Source: Taenia hydatigena (lineage: Eukaryota > Platyhelminthes > Cestoda > Cyclophyllidea > Taeniidae). Taken from it: a stretch of 64,000 bases of DNA. The notes beneath the pieces were generated by a model. That model was given only the letters and a program-made list of their open reading frames with translations, made no database searches and had not been told where the DNA came from. The stretch covers positions 1-64,000 of the forward strand of contig JADWOT020001877.1 of the NCBI GenBank assembly GCA_036345935.2, read 5' to 3'. Each line of letters opens with the position of its first letter. Within the stretch, counting starts at the first letter, position 1. Made by a program: the position numbers and the translations under genes. Below are positions 10,295 through 25,390 of the stretch, piece after piece.

Positions 10295-13200
10295 CTGAAT
10301 AAATTGGCGATTGTAAACGCCCACTTTCACAAGATACTTGGTTCGTCACCGCACTTTTCTGCACACAGGCACCGTCGCTGGTCTGTGTCATTCTTGATAA
10401 ATGATGTCCATATCGTGTTTAACGTGAGCTATCGCTCACTACTTCGCGTGGTACCGTTGCATCATAATTGTTCATGCGGATATAAAACCGGCACCTCTGT
10501 TTAGACCTTATTTCCTTCGTATTGGACGAGGCTGATCTCAACCCATGCTTGCTGTTTTCGTTTAGCAGGTTCAAGTGGCGACGTTGGGTAAATTGAATGC
10601 AGACGAGAGGTCCGCTATCCAAAGCGGGTTATGAGTGGATTTAGTCGGTGTGGGAACATCGATACCACCGCGGGGTCCATGAAGAGCTTGTGTCAAGAGG
10701 GAGGGGGGACACTAGAGTGATTAATTGTGTCTTTTGGCTGCACTTTAAGGTGAGACGGAACAAATCTCTGTAAATCCTGAATCCTCGCCGTTCCTGATGC
10801 CTACATCTCCCTCTCTAAGCCGTGATGATTTCTCGACTGTGTTGTATGTTCCTGTAAATTTCCCATAATTAGTAAATTTAAAAATGTTACTCCTTTGTTC
10901 GTGTTTCTTTGCAAGCAGAGCAACGTGAAGATTGAACGTGCTTGCGCAGGTGATAATAAGTTTGCTTTTTGATTAACGTGGCTGAGGTGTGTGGAATGAG
11001 GTGGTCCACCGTTACGCTCTGGGTGAGACGTCGTCATCTGTAGCGTGGGTGTTTGGGTGTCCCTTTGGTGGAGAAGCAGAGAAGTAACTCATCTCAATCC
11101 AGAGACTTGTCTTGTGGCCGTGCTTAAAGCCTCTTAGCGCTTCTTCTGTTCCCCTGTAGCTCAGTGCTATGTTAGAAAAGTCTCAAGATGGTGGTGGAAG
11201 TGCAGCAGCTAAATTTTGCTGTGAGGGAATTATTAAATGAAAATAGTTGTTTAGCGCACCACTTTTGTGCTGAGAGGTGAGTAAGTACATAAACTATGCA
11301 CAATGGTTCAAGCTAAATTTTGGTGATTCTGAGCTGATTTTAATAATAAGTCGGAATTATTGGAATAGGCTATGATGGCATGTAATTAAAGGACAAGTGC
11401 AGTGACTTGAATCAGAACTGTTTTCACGTAACCGTGGCTATTTTGAGTCATCGGGCTGCCCGAAACTTCACTAGTGCCTACTTCCATGCACTAAACTACT
11501 TTGAGGTAAGAGATTATCACGTTTTTTGTTGATGATGCAAGTGGCACCATTTGAGGAACAAGAATAAATGCGGTGCTTCATGTTGCCTATACCCTCCTTT
11601 ACATGACCTCTGCCCCTCTGGACATAAATTGTGCACTTTAGCTGAGGTGCGGGATTTGGCGAATGCCGATGCTTTGTGTTCACAGGATGGAAGATTCAGG
11701 TGGTCCTGCTGTGTGCATTGCATGGCGTCGGCGTGCAACACAGCAATTATTTGTCACCCCCAAGTGGGGTATCACGATATCAATGAGTAGGTGGCCACTG
11801 ACAAGGGCACATGTCTTCCATTTCGGCGCTCAGTCCAGCCATCGAATGACAAGGAAGTGGTCTACCTACTCTTGACAACAATAATTGCACAACGACAAAC
11901 ATCGGCAATGTGGTACCCTCTTTAGTTACTAGCGTTTGGTCTTCAGGCTGACGTGCAGTGCGTGGTACCAGTTCAAGCAATCAAGTAAGTCTGTGATTTC
12001 ATTCGCCCATGACTTCATCTCTCCAAATGATTGAGAGTGAAGGGGATCAATAGATGGCGACAATGTCATTTCCAGTGTAAATGATGCATCCTTAAGCGCG
12101 TGGATATGTGCTGGTTAAAGGTAGTGCAGGCGGTCATCTAAGTCTGGGACCCCATTTAGTTATGGCCCACGATCCACGGTGAATTCGTCCAACAAACAAG
12201 CCAATTCTGTTAAAATGATTGAGGAATGCGTGTGCAATGTGTGAAAATGGCGCCATTGTCATTGCAAAGTGTGCACACTCACGAAAGTTATGCGGTCATT
12301 CACGAAATTTAGTGTCAACGAGGCAGTTCCCCTTCTTAGCTGTCACTTCCAAGTGCTTAAAGCGAAACGTACTGATCATGCTTTTCCTAAAAGGAATTAA
12401 ACTGTACACCAATGCGGTGTTTCAGTCTTGGACGCGGATATCCCAGATCATGCCGGTGAGGTTGATCGCTTTTTCCCCTGTGGTTCCTCTACTTTATTTC
12501 TTCCTTTGTATTAAAAAGGAAAATCTGTGGTAGGAGGAGAGGAGTGCCACAATGCCCCGAAGGCATCTATCACAGCTATTGACTGTGGGTCAGCAAGCAC
12601 CAAAGGGAGGCAAAAGTGGTGACGTGTAAAATGAAACTGGTGATAACTCTCACGATAGGCGGAGACAATTTGTTCCCTTTGTCAGCAGGATTTTATGTTA
12701 CCTGTTCGGCCACGAAACAAATGCGGCCGTCGAATAGGGCTCTGCAGTTCAAGCGGCAGTGCGTGGAGGAGATGGTGAACCTGCCTTTCGACGTTGGTGA
12801 GCGTCGCAGTCAAGGACCTGCAGTGCCCTCTCTGCGGTTTCATTTTGCTTGATTTATTTATTTGCTACCTCAACGGTGAATGATTTTGTTTTGAAATACT
12901 GTTTGGCGGTGTTGCGATTCCACTATTTATTTGGGCTGTCATGGTATTAAGCAGAACGTTTCAATTTGTTAGTAAAGGAAATCGCTGCGAAAATTTAGCT
13001 TTACTTGGTGTTGCAGATGGTATGGGACCCGGGGTGGACAGAAGTGCCTCCTTTGTGGAGCGCTGCGGGGGCTGCTAAAGAACACCAAATTGAAAAACGA
13101 TCTTCGTTATTGCTTCGTACATCGTTCAGGTAGGAGTGGGTTTCAATTCGTTGGGTGCTTTGTCGTGTTTTGCACCTTAGCCGCTTTGATGAACAACGAT

Positions 13201-14560
13201 TTTTAAGGCGGACTGTCGCTAATTTTCGTCTTTTAAGGCCTTCATTGTTGTTTCTTTTGTAACCGATACAGTATGCGAGACGTGACACAATCCACGCCGG
13301 TGGAATCACTCATACCTGTAGCGTTGGTGTTGGTGGATGCAGCGGGTGTAGTCTTGAATAGATTGCCTAGCTGTTCCCCACTGGCAAACAGTGTGCCTCT
13401 AGCACATTCAGCAAACGTGATTTGAGTAAATGCAAGCCAAAGTAGTTGGGATTTCACTTTGAATGTGACTTCGACGTGTATTTCACGGTATTGTCAAAGT
13501 AGGTGTCGATTCGCAGGTCGAAATGGTCAGATCATCGTATGACTTCACCATGAGTGAGATTTTTTGTTCTGTTTGTTTTGTTTTACCGAAATCTTCTATC
13601 GGATTGAGTTAGCTTCCGCATTCAATGCTGAATATTGAGTATGAAATTTATTTGTAAAAGTTGCCGCAAAAGCATTGTTATCAAAATGAGAGACTAGACA
13701 GAGTATCGCCACGTTTATCCAACGCAACTCGAATTGACTACGAAAACAGCATCATTTGGAAAGCAAGTGGTTTAGGCTTGAAGTAGAGGCACTCGAGGTT
13801 GAGATTTCGTATGCGTAAGCCATCACATCACCTGTCTGCAAATTTGCTACAGAAAGGTAAACATGAATGTGAATTCTACTTACTATCTGCTGCTAGTAAG
13901 AGACCTTGTAAATCACATAAGGTTCATGCGGTTGTATCAATTCCTGTTGGAGTTCAGTCCCACTACTGATGGCATAGCCATGCGCACTCACATTTACAAA
14001 TCGCAAAAATAGCAGGTGATGATGGCGCTTGATGCCTCACCGAATTGTTAAGCTACTTGTCGATTGAGTAATCACTCTTATTAAGAGAAAGCAGTTGATC
14101 AACAAGGAGAATGCTCACACACTGGCACAGTTGTGAAGTGGTGGTGTTATCTATGAGATGTGCACTTTTAGCAGTCGGAGGCCACGGCCCTACTACAGTT
14201 GAATATCAGATCGAAGAAAGGACTACATGGGAGCCTACCCCTCCCTACTACAAACTCTGCCACCAATGCTTTTGCGTCAAAATCGAATTGAAGGAAACCG
14301 AGCATGGAAACGGAAAAATGGATGGCAATCAGGCCTAGAGATTTGTTTTGTGAATGCAATAAACAGTGATTCACCATAAAGGGAACCTATGCGCTTTGCT
14401 TCAGTGGAACCGCTGCAATATCTTTGCACTTCTGTTCCCCTTTGATCACAATATAGGAAGATGAATTATTCAACATACGATTCGCCAAATCACCTGGAAT
14501 GACACCGTCATTCGCATTAAGGAAAAGGTGTCAAATTGGCAACTGTTCTCAGATTAACCA
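10295..14560. other. No recognisable gene
   Basis: Several short overlapping frames on both strands, none with recognisable motifs. Confidence 0.45.
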
Positions 14561-15660
14561 ACTTAAAAAGTGTAGTATTCGTAAACTAGGTTGTTGCATT
14601 TCCCTTCTTCAGATACAAGTGTGTTAGATGCCAATTTGTCAGCAGAAAGCATTATTAAACGCCATAGCTATGCTTACATATATTTCAGTGGGATGCAACA
14701 AAGATAGCTTTTACTTACCACATTAATTCGTGGGTGCAGATTTGTGCAAATAGGTGTCTATTATGCGCCAAAGCATTGTCAAATGTCAATTAACGAAAGC
14801 TATACTTGTAGTGGAGCTAGGAAGATTCATTTCTAGATTTGAAGAATCAAGGACATATGATAAGAACAAAAAAGACGTCTTTGTTACATTCCGTTTTAAA
14901 ATAAAGAAATTATAAAATGGAAGTAGAATAAAGTTACTAGATATGGACATAAGCGCATGATTAGTGATGCATTTTGTTCCAATGAGGGTTCAAAAGCTAA
15001 TCATTTGGTCCTGTATTTCAATCGCGATGTGTCACGTACCATTTAAGAACAAAAATAAATTCATACGGTGGTCGTAATTTTTAGGACACACGCCGACTGG
15101 GAATCGTATGTTTCGTTAAGTGAAACAATTCTTTAAGTTAATTAAATCACTCATCAATTCGGAGGTCATCAGCGGTAACTGCTTTCCACCTTGTTGGTTA
15201 ATTGGTTCTGTTGCTGCACCAAAATTTCCTTACTTCGGTAGAATTTGGCCACATTTCTAAAAGATTTATCTTAGGTACTGGAAATTACTTGGTGAAATGA
15301 ATGTACGGGACATGAATTACACTAGATTGCCTCGCTTCTGAATGGAGCATATCTTGCTAATCTTGAGTCGTTTAACGAACGATTCAAAATCTGGATTCTG
15401 CATTTGGCATTGCTTTACGCATAACTTAGGTAAGAATAAACTGCATTTTATGGTATCTTGCCATGTATTTCATGCATAAATCAACAACAGCTACTTACTA
15501 AACCATTAATTTAACTGATTATTTCCAAAATGTTAGTAGTTAATACGCAGTGAAATCGCTTCATGCGGTTAGGTGTGGTATCCACATCTGTACGCTATGT
15601 ATAACTTGCTTGTCAATTTATGGTATTTAACAGCTATGGTGTTATAGTTAGCAGCCTTCA
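14561..15660 (+). repeat. Dispersed repeat R3, copy 1
   Basis: Shares ordered blocks with 39490-40600 and in part with 41390-41950, all in the same orientation. Landmarks are AAGCATTGTCAAA near 14772, TTAAGTTAATTAA near 15134, CATAACTTAGGTAAG near 15420, TTAATACGCAGTGAA near 15541 and the AGCAGCCTTCAGGGCAAGGCGAGGAAAG-type end near 15650. Divergence is substantial and includes indels. No long frame is conserved between the copies, so this reads as non-coding or long-dead sequence. Confidence 0.7.
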
Positions 15661-16910
15661 GGGCAAGGCGAGGAAAGAAATAGGAGCGGGAGGGGGATAG
15701 TCCGACAGGAACGTCTGATGTTGAGTTCATCAGGTTCCAGCAGATAATCCATTTATTCACCTTGCCTAGAAATCATTCGATGCATCGAAGGCTGCAGTCA
15801 AGGAAATGGAAGGAGACACCGGCACCGCAGACACGAGCTATAGCATAACCGAGCTTCCTGATGAATGCGAGTGGAAGAAAGGAGGTGATGTGGGTGGCGC
15901 AAAGAACACTTGCGCCAAAAAGGGTTAAAAGCGGAAGACAAATGGCCGTTCAAAGAAGCGGCAGGAGCAGGAGAAGAAAAGGACGGGAGAATGGTAAAGA
16001 AGGTGATGAAGAAAGAGGCGCATGATGTGATTATCAGCGGTTGCCAAGTCAACGACCAGCCAAAAAAGACACATGGCAGGCGGGGACGACTCTTCATTAC
16101 TATTAGCGAATTTGCGTAGCACCAACGTCAGCGACCCCACAGACACAGGTTTACCGACTCCATCAGACATTGATGGATAGATTGTTTGCTCCCCACCACG
16201 TCATAGCAAAACAAGTTTATGAGATTGTTCCAATGGTCAATGCAGTATCTCTACTATGTTGAGGGTATTAGAGACGCTTGGGTTGTTGCTACCCTTCATG
16301 CACCTGCTTGCACAGCCAGCGGTAGCGCGAAAGGAGGAAAAGGTAAGTGGTGATGAACTTTACTCTTATTAAGTGCTGCTCACCTTCCTTACTTCACGCC
16401 GGGAAAAGGATCTTCATCTTCTCTACTTTTCTTCACTTAGTGTTTGGTTGAGAAGTCAAGGTGCCCACAACGTATCGCACTTGTCCACTGAGGCCGACAA
16501 TACTGCCCTTGCCATTGTGGTTCGCCACGGGTGAGGTGTCCTCGATCTCCACTCCTCTCTTCGTTCCACCGCTCCTCTTCCCTCCTTCCTCTTTTCTTGC
16601 CTCCCCTCTTCTTCTTCGAGCAGTTGTTTGCCTTCCACCTTCTCAACTTTTCGTATTCACATCTCATCCCTTTGCCTCCTTTAATTTGTATTCATCTGGA
16701 CCTTTGGCTGTTGCATGGACGACTGCTGCTGCATCGGCTCCTCCCATTTCTTCTTCCGCCGTCACCGCCACGCTTTAAGGCAAGACGACGATTTGGAGTA
16801 TCAGTTGCAGTCTGATAAAATTCACATCAGATGTGACTGCCGAGTTCCTCCCTCTCCTCCGCTCCCCTCCTCCTCAATTCCCCTCTTTCCTAGTCCCTCT
16901 TCTTCCGCAT
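15661..16910. other. Purine-rich then pyrimidine-rich low-complexity block
   Basis: The + strand is purine-rich at about 15660-16080 and pyrimidine-rich at about 16370-16910. The overlapping open frames here on both strands are explained by this composition (Ser/Pro/Leu/Phe-rich or Glu/Lys/Arg-rich) and are not supported as genes. Confidence 0.6.
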
Positions 16911-19900
16911 AAACATTGGTCAGATCGCCCCTAGACAGACTCTGCTTTATTTAAAACTACATGTTATTTTGGCTAAAACACATTCCTTTCGTTAATTAGA
17001 GCACCCTACTGCCTAGTCAGTAGAATGGGGGCGAGGAGCTGTAGAGAACATGATCAACGAGGAATTGTGAGCAGGCTCGTCCAAATGGTAATTCGTCGAG
17101 ACATCATCATCCTCCTTCTGTTCACCACTGTCAAACAAACACATCTGCTTCTCCGTTGTCTCGAAAGTTCCTTGAAATAGTCAGAACGGTAAAGGAGGGA
17201 AAGGGTTCCAGGCGATAACCACTTGCTAAAGGGAAGGCCTTGGGCGGATGCCTAATAATTTGTACACCAGCCGATGTACCCACCGGATTGGTGCATCAGT
17301 ATAACGTTTAAATGTGCCACTACTTCTTCCTTGCTTCAATGCCCTCACACGGCCTTGCATCAGGGTCCTGCATGACAGAACCTGTGTCGCCAACAGTCAT
17401 TAACTATGAATCAACACAAATTAAATGAAGAAACACTTCCAAACCCGTGGCGACAAAATGTGCCCCAATAGAGCACCACTTTCCCCGTACTATATCGTGC
17501 ATGAGCAGAAAACAGACACACGTTATGTCCACAAACCCTAATCCGGGTTGATTCGTGGCCGGTGGATGAGTGAATATAAGAAGAATCGTTGATTTATTTG
17601 GCTTAATTACAGGAGTGATCAAAAAGTCTTTTAAGTTGAAGGTGAGTTGATGGTGTATGTTCCCTATCTTGTGAACATAAATCATTATTTTCATGATAAT
17701 CTTACACACTGGCAGGGTAAATTTTTTTCGCATTCTTTCAGCAATATAGCGCCCATCGAGGTGTGTTCACATTTTTCAACGAATTGATTGAACCGGCCAA
17801 AGGCATCCAGTGTGAAATGATTCGACTTGAAGACTGGACTATGGGAGTAACACTTATCAGTCATTTGCTTTTCCTGCTTGATGTGGTGAGTGTCTGTTGT
17901 TTCCTGGATTTTGAATTCCTTTGTAATTGCCTCTGGACACCTAAGATACGATCTCCATGATCTTGATTGGAAATCTCCTTTCTTGTTGCAAGAGAATCAT
18001 GCGTGTGACATGTGTTCCCTAGCAAGAAGATTGTTTTCATTTGCAGTAATAAAGGTGCTGAAGGATGGGTATGCTTGTTTTATTGTTTTTTTTTTTTAAG
18101 AAGGGGTTGACCCGTTTGATAAATCAACTGCAGGTGGTGTGATTATTGAGATGTAACTGGCGGTGTGTAGCGATGAATTTTCCTGTCAAGTGAGTAGGTA
18201 AGCCGTGGTAGTCGCGAACGCAAGGAAAAGTGGTTCTTCGGCTGCGATCCTAGGCGTTGTTTTTGGCTTCCTTTGGTTGAGGCCTACTGAAACTCAAGTC
18301 CCTGTTCGCTAAATAACTTTTCGGTGCAATCTCAATGCTACGGACGGCTTATCCAGCATATGCAGCTAAATAACTTATCGACAGGCTTTAGACAGCAGAA
18401 CTTTTGGGGTGGGTACAATTTCGCTAGTCCAATGTAGGAATTTGGTCTCTACTTGAGCGTTTGCGTTGATATTGAAATGCAAGCGGAGCTGTGTTGAAGT
18501 TTATTTAAGGAGGAGAGGGTGTTAGTTTGCAGTGTCCCTAGTTGGACACTGTAGCTATGGGGTTGACTACACAGGTGCCGTTGAATTTCGGTCGCCGCGT
18601 TCTAACGACCTCTGTTAACTTTGATGCTGGAATATGTTATGATGCGTAGCGCTGTCAGTTTGTGATCCCTCTTCCATCTCTGCCATCAATCGTGGCATCT
18701 AGCCGTGAGAACTTGAAAGCATCACTTTTGTAGTAGTAGTGGTAGTGGTACTTAAAACGGTGCCAACGCGTGAGCGTCATCGTGCTGTGGACATTGTGGT
18801 TTAATCCCCATGTGAGTGGCTTGACCCCTCAATTTGGATGGAAATGCCTACGAGCCTGCAGCAGCTTCCGTGTCAATAGGATGATTGTCGACACGCTAAC
18901 GCCAGCTACTCCCACCCGCTTACGCAGTTGCCCTATGGTGGTGCTCTCACTAGCCATCGCGGCTCTGCTTGCCATGGTATCGCGTTTTGAAACGCCAACG
19001 TGAAAGGATGCCACATATTTTACGCAAGCAGTACACCACAGCCCTCCTTCCTGCCCACCTACTTTGCATACCTATCCCTGTACTAAGTGGTTAGTTAGGG
19101 CGAGGCAAGGAGAGGGGAATCATCTCGCCTTCCTTTTCCAAACGCCCTCCACACCCCCCTTCACTTCACACCAACTAATTTATCCACTTTTCCCTTTTCA
19201 GTCCATTCTCAAGGCTAAGTAATAGTGACAGTAGTAGTAACACAGCACCACTGCCCATCACCTGTTCCACCGCCAGCAATAGGTAATTGCCACCCTTCCA
19301 AAGCAAAGTATTTCCATACTTGTGCAAACAAAATATGCCGCGGTTCTCACCAGTGAGCTCTGACCCATAGCGCTTCCATTCGTCGTAGGAGAACTTCCCC
19401 TTCACAGCAGCGCCCCCCCCAGCCTTTCCCTTATCCTTCACTCGCCCACCCACATTATTGCTAGAGAAGATGAAGAGAGGGAGACATAATAGTAGTGCGA
19501 CAAAAGATATTTATGTGTGCACGTTTCACATATCGACGACGGCGACAAGCCACCCACTACTCGGCAGCGAGGGTACAACCGCGAGGCAGCTAAGCGACCC
19601 GCTCAGCTCACCAACACCCATCACTCAACAAACCACAGTCGACACATTACACACTCCAACTCGCCTCTTCCCTCCAGCAGCCTCCGCCTTCCCACTGCTC
19701 TCCCTGGTTCGGGTATCGCATTTGCAGTTGCGTCCTTCTCCTCCTCATACCCTGTGATAAAAGCAGACAGATTCTGTAGGGTTGGGGAGGCCGGCGGGGG
19801 AAATTGCTCACCATCACGCGTGTACGTAGCTAGTAGTAGTAGAAGGAGGCACTGACCTAAGAGCAAAAAAATGCTTAACTCCTGTCGACGGTAGGGCCTA

Positions 19901-22279
19901 GAGGCCAAGACAGTGGTGACAGACGACATTTAAGCCTTAAGCAGTCGCAAAGAATCTATTGACGGCGCATCGCAGGCGCAACTCCATACGGCATGAACTG
20001 TAAATGCTACATCTGGCAGAAGCAAGTACGACATTAAATTATGGGACATCTTCGCTTCCTCCCAGTATTCCTCCTTCTCCTGCAATTAAACAACTACACC
20101 CCAGAAATAAGTCATCTCACTTAAAGCTCACATCTGTGGACATCATGAGAAACCAATGCATCGTATGAAGGCGCCTAACAATATAAACTCACATGGGCTT
20201 TACTTTATACCATACCGTTGTTGTTCTTGTTGTTGATACTATTAAAGACCTCAATACCTGACTTCTAACCTGGATTTAAAAAGAGCAAAAAGAAGAATCA
20301 AAAGTAATGCAATTAACAATGAGCCCATGATAAGATCTCACTCAAGTTGTACAAAATACACTGCCCCAAGGTACCGTTCTCTTCTCCCCTCCCTTCTTGC
20401 CTGCCTCGTACCCACACACACACACACATACACACCACGCCAAGTCTCTCATCATAGTGGAGCTAGCCCACTTATGCCCTGCGTATAGGAATAGTCCACA
20501 TTGAAGAGGAAGAGGAGGAGCCAGGAAACCCTCAATCGCATGCATTGCTTATCTAATATTTGCTTTGATACCGCAGTTGTCACCGTCGACAACGACGAGT
20601 TCAAAGGTCCTTGGTGTAGTCTTAGTGGCTTTCCATGGACTGGCTTCTAAGTCCACATTTCCTCTTGTCACTATTGCAACCGTCTACAACAACGAGGCGT
20701 GTTATTGTTGGCGGGCAGCCTGATGAGTCCGTAACTGATGACGACGACGACGCTAAGAAGCGTCACGTATCCAGCGTTGTGAACAATGGTAGCGGTGACG
20801 GCGAGGCGGCCAGTGTTGATCAGGGGCCGGCTATTGCAGCACACAAGTACTGTACTTACAAGTTTTGCGTACGAAATTGACACCTAGTGCTACTCACTCA
20901 CGTCTCCATGTTCATCACAAAACACCGATCAAGAGGAAGTAAACGTTTCCTTTTGTCGTACTTTGGGTCCGCAACCACGTTGGCACCAATGCAAAGCCAA
21001 GTGCTTGGCAAGTTCTCCTCCCCGCCTTCCTTTCCAGCAAATGGGGCCTCATTCGCCACCACAGCATCATTTATTCCTAATTCAAATAACCCCTACCTGC
21101 CATCCTACCTAACATTAGTCCCCTCCACCCCATTGTTTAGCACAGCGAACGAAAGCAAAAAGTGTTACCATCCAACAACTAAGCAAAACTTGTCCAATTT
21201 TCTCTCAAGAACCTTATTAACGGGAAAAGGATCCCTATACATATAAACACTCGTTTACGGAACAAAAACGAGTTCTAGACAATTTTATAAATCTCAGTGT
21301 GCATAGATTTGCGTGCAATGAAAAAATTAGTAAACAGCAAGGTAAGAAATACAAACCTCGAACTGTAAAATTAAAAACACACACATATGCACTCAAATTC
21401 ATGAAAGGAAGGCCCACCTGGGGTAGGTTTGAAAAAACTCTGGAACGCTTCGCCTTCTACTTCTCTCTATCTCTGTAGTGTTGACACAATCATCAGCACA
21501 ACTCATCAACGTAACAATAAGCCCTCCCCTTTCCCCCATCAGTGCTATTCTCCAGTGGGTCCGCTGAGCTCGCGTCCACGCTATTCGCGTCCAATGCTTA
21601 TGTCCAACAACATAAGAGGCCACACCTACTGCTATGCCATCCAACACACATCGTTGTCGTCTATGACAGCATCCACATTTTAGAACAGAGACGGGGTACC
21701 GCCAATGACTTCACAAGCTTGCATTGCCCAACATTCCACGCACTCGCCAAATGCTACTTCACCACCGCCACCACTAACACCACAGTAATTTTGTAGCATT
21801 CGAAAAGGAGAAAAAAGCAAACACTGGAAGTGCCGATATGTGAATGTCTAATGCGCTGCAAAGCTAACGCCTTCAAACATAATTACCGATAGTAGAAAGC
21901 GTAGTGATGCAAAAGCTTCCCACTAGTCACTCCTTCCCTCGCTTCTGCTGCGTCCACCTGGTCCAGACACCAACTCATGCCATCAAAGCTGAATCTACCA
22001 TTAAGCCATCACTGAGGCTCTCTACACAACACGTTTTGCAAAGATCACATCAACACAAAAAATAACCCAGGTCCCCAAGTCAATGAGTAGTGAAGTCCCT
22101 AAGTGTTCCACACGTTCTACACATGTATGCTCCACCAACAGGGGTATCATAGTAATGATAAAAGCATGCTTCTACTCAAAATGGGAAAGTACGTCGAATC
22201 TACAGCTACACAAAAATACAGCAAAGATTCACTTACAGCAATCCACTTACCTTAGGAAAGTGTGGGGTGACAGCGAAGG
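16911..22279. other. No recognisable gene
   Basis: Contains short frames without motifs, GTAGTAGTAGTGG-type triplet repeats near 18730, GAC triplets near 20740 and the CA repeat listed separately. Confidence 0.45.
20413..20428 (+). repeat. CA dinucleotide microsatellite
   Basis: Eight CA units in a row, seen directly. Confidence 0.9.
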
Positions 22280-23690
22280 CGGGAGCGCACCCATTGTCGA
22301 CGGATAATGCCTTTATTCTCGGCAAAAGAGGAAGTCCTGAAAGTAACTACAGCCACCTCTTCAACGTCTATTCTATCATGTAAGCGGATAAAAGGAGTGA
22401 ACTGAAAGACATTGGTTATAATGAGCACTTATTAGCAAGAAAGGAGTGAATAGGCACCAAGCACTCAGCAAAGTTAAGGCACTTCTCAACAAAATTCTCA
22501 CTTATCCATACCCACCATCAATATAAAAACAAACCGGCAACAGTTTGCCGCAAGAATCTCAAATTCTCGCCTATAGGGTTGCAAGGCAAAACATGGACGC
22601 AAGTACACATTGCAGTTGCGAAAAAACGTCCCAACAGTCACATTATGAGACCTTTTTCGTTTACATCAGCACGTAGGCGTACAAAGGGAGCCAATCGACA
22701 GTCCGAGAATGTAATAACAACTAAAAAACTAAAACCAACGCATCTTGTATCACGCAAGAATGTGAAAGGACCTACGGATAAATAATGCAAGTATGTTTGC
22801 ACCCGAAATAGAAGGCTCATCAAATCCATTGCAGCACAAAAAGGACAGCAACAGCTCAGTACCTGCAATCAAATCTTACCTGAGGAATGTGTAAAGCGAT
22901 AGCTAAGGCGAGATTCGCATCCATTGCCGCCTCATAATACATCCAATTTTACAAAACAAGAATTCTGACGTCAACTTCAGTGTTTAACCCAGTAAATGCA
23001 CAGATGAAGCGAATATACGATGAAGCATATAATGAATACTTATTTGTAAAAACAGTGAGTACGTGCCAATCACTTGGTAAAGGTAAGACTCTTTTCAACA
23101 AAATTACGGCTCATTAGTCCAAGTCCAGTCATTAAAAACAAACTAATTAACAAATTACCAAAACAATCTTAATTTACTACCTAAAGTATTGCACAGCAAA
23201 CGATTGACGTGATTAGACCTTGCAACTGGAAAAACATCTTAACATTCACATTATGAAGCCTTCGAGTCAACCCTAGCAGGTAGGCGTACGAAGGAAGCCA
23301 ATAAACATAAAAAGGACCAAATAACACACAAGGGACTGAAGCTAACAATAAAGGACCAAATGTCTACCAGGCTTCCAACTTGTTCGAGCAAGTTAAACCT
23401 CGTTAACCGAGAGTAATAGCCACCAAAACGAACATCACTTACGTACCTCGCGCACAAATCTAGCTAGTCAGTTCAGTGTTGTCTGGTAAAAGCAAATCAA
23501 CTTCTGATTTTGTGCATTTTTAACATGTCAGAAATTATCACAAACACCTACTTTCCTGTCGTCGATACCAAATTTAAATAGGTAGAAACGCAAGCAAAAC
23601 AAACTATTTCGAAAGCGTAAGTAAGAAAACTAGCAACAAGCACGGATTTAAAAACCCGTTAAAATAACATCGTAAGAGTGTTAAACTCAT
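22280..23690 (-). repeat. Right arm of the inverted duplication (partner of 4411-5620)
   Basis: On the minus strand this arm repeats the block order of 4411-5620 and extends further, with a second tandem unit. The block EAAMDANLALAIALHIPQ before GTAAGA lies near 22885-22950; a more decayed relative lies near 22245-22310, again ending at a GTAAG site. FVRL-type blocks occur near 22680 and 23290. Changes between arms in the exon-like block are mainly conservative at protein level, and the splice-like edges are kept, which suggests the blocks were coding when duplicated. Stops elsewhere show the copies are no longer simple intact genes. Confidence 0.75.
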
Positions 23691-25390
23691 GCTGTTGCAA
23701 TTCAACATCAACTAACATTTTTGTCCGTAGGTGTTTGCGATTATCAAGCTTGATGTCTGTTAACAAACTGATTCACAAAGTCTATTACAACGTACTTATG
23801 TTTGTGACCTAGTGTAGCTTTCATTTGATTCCATAGTTTTACATGACTTTTCAATGGGAACTTAGATCCTTCTGCCATACTCGAGTCCCGGTACACAAGC
23901 AATCGACCGCAACAGCCTCCGCAACAGCCAGACTACCAACGACTTTCAAGAAAAATAATAGAAAAGGAAAAGGCAAAGTTGGGAACATGGCCTGTGGCAA
24001 TTAAGGACACACTGGTATAATATTAAAGAATACGTTGTAGCGTCCCGAGGCTCCCTCGAAGGCAAGAGAATGCAGATTGCTAGAGAAGAATATATTTATT
24101 TGCACTAATCAACCACTACGTACGTGGTGTCGAATTCACAAAAAATGAGGCAACTTAGGAAAATATATAATCCAAGGGACAAAATTAGGCTTTATCTGAC
24201 AAAGATCTAGTTTTTACACTCAAATTCGAGGCATCCACTCAGGGAACGCCGATGATAGGTCTCAAGGCATCTCGAAACTGTAGGTCTAAGTGGGTTATTA
24301 TCTGCGTAGAGATCTATGTCACAATTTGCAGCGTTTATTACAAATTTATTTGCGTTCAACTTTATTGTCTGACTTGGACCTTTTCATGTACTCTTACTTA
24401 CTTTAAGACAAATTGCTTTGAAAGTTGATTCCATCACACTCTCGTCTTGCTAGATTCAACTAAAAGGTGACTCTCTACTTAATGCGTTGCAGTGGCATAC
24501 GCCTTAGAAAATGTTATTTGCAGAGCTCAGTAATAAGATTGGCAGCTTTAAGAATTATTTATTTTTATGAAGCAAGTTTAAGCGAGTAGATTAAACAACT
24601 GAGGTGAAATGGCGACGCGAATCGACTCACGTGTGACAGCAAAGGTGAGCTGCATGGAGGAATGAATTGACCGGCACGACTAGCGCCGGGAGACTGTAAA
24701 GTTGGCTTGATTTTCAGTGCAACATGTTGCAGTGACATTCGAAGCGCATGCAATAACCCTGATCGCATCCTTTAGTCATTTTCCCTTGATACTGGCCCCA
24801 CACTCATTATGAGGTGGCAATTTGGCTAACTTGATGGATGTGATTCATGCATGTCAGCATACGAAACCCAGATAAACAAGGCTCTAGAGCCACAGCAGAT
24901 AGCTACACACTAATCTTAAGGCACAACTACTGTGGAAGTCTTCGCCTAGGCCCAACCGTCAGGAGGAGGTTCAAATACGTATTTAGGGGACCAGCTGCCT
25001 AAAGATAGGTCTATCAAGGTATCAGATTCCAAGTCCTTGTTACATGGTGAAATGTCTAAAGATTAACAAATTATTGGTGAAAAGTGACCAAGCAGGCACC
25101 ACTACACACATCAGGACTCTGAATTTGAGGCTGCAGACAATCGTAGTCAGGATGTTAAGTGACTGGGATGTGAACAAAATGGGAGCAGACCATTTAGGCA
25201 AACCATTCACCAAAAGTGACATTTTCCGGCCAAAGCCTCTTTAAGAGCATCCTATCAACACATTGCAATTGTTCCCCTCATTTTGTTTTGTAGGAGCACA
25301 TCTTTGGTCATGTTAGCATGGACAACGTGACCGCGGTTGGCAGCAAAAGTAAAAGCAGTCACTATTCATTCCCGTCAGCCATTAGCATTT
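23691..25390. other. No recognisable gene
   Basis: A-rich and T-rich unique-looking sequence with short frames lacking motifs; lies between the inverted-duplication arm and the homeobox gene's 3' flank. Confidence 0.45.

Noticed and set aside
24965..24980. GGTTCAAAT-type words here and at 41196, 58626 and elsewhere as tRNA B-boxes
   Set aside because: No matching A-box and no acceptor-stem pairing was seen at the right distance.
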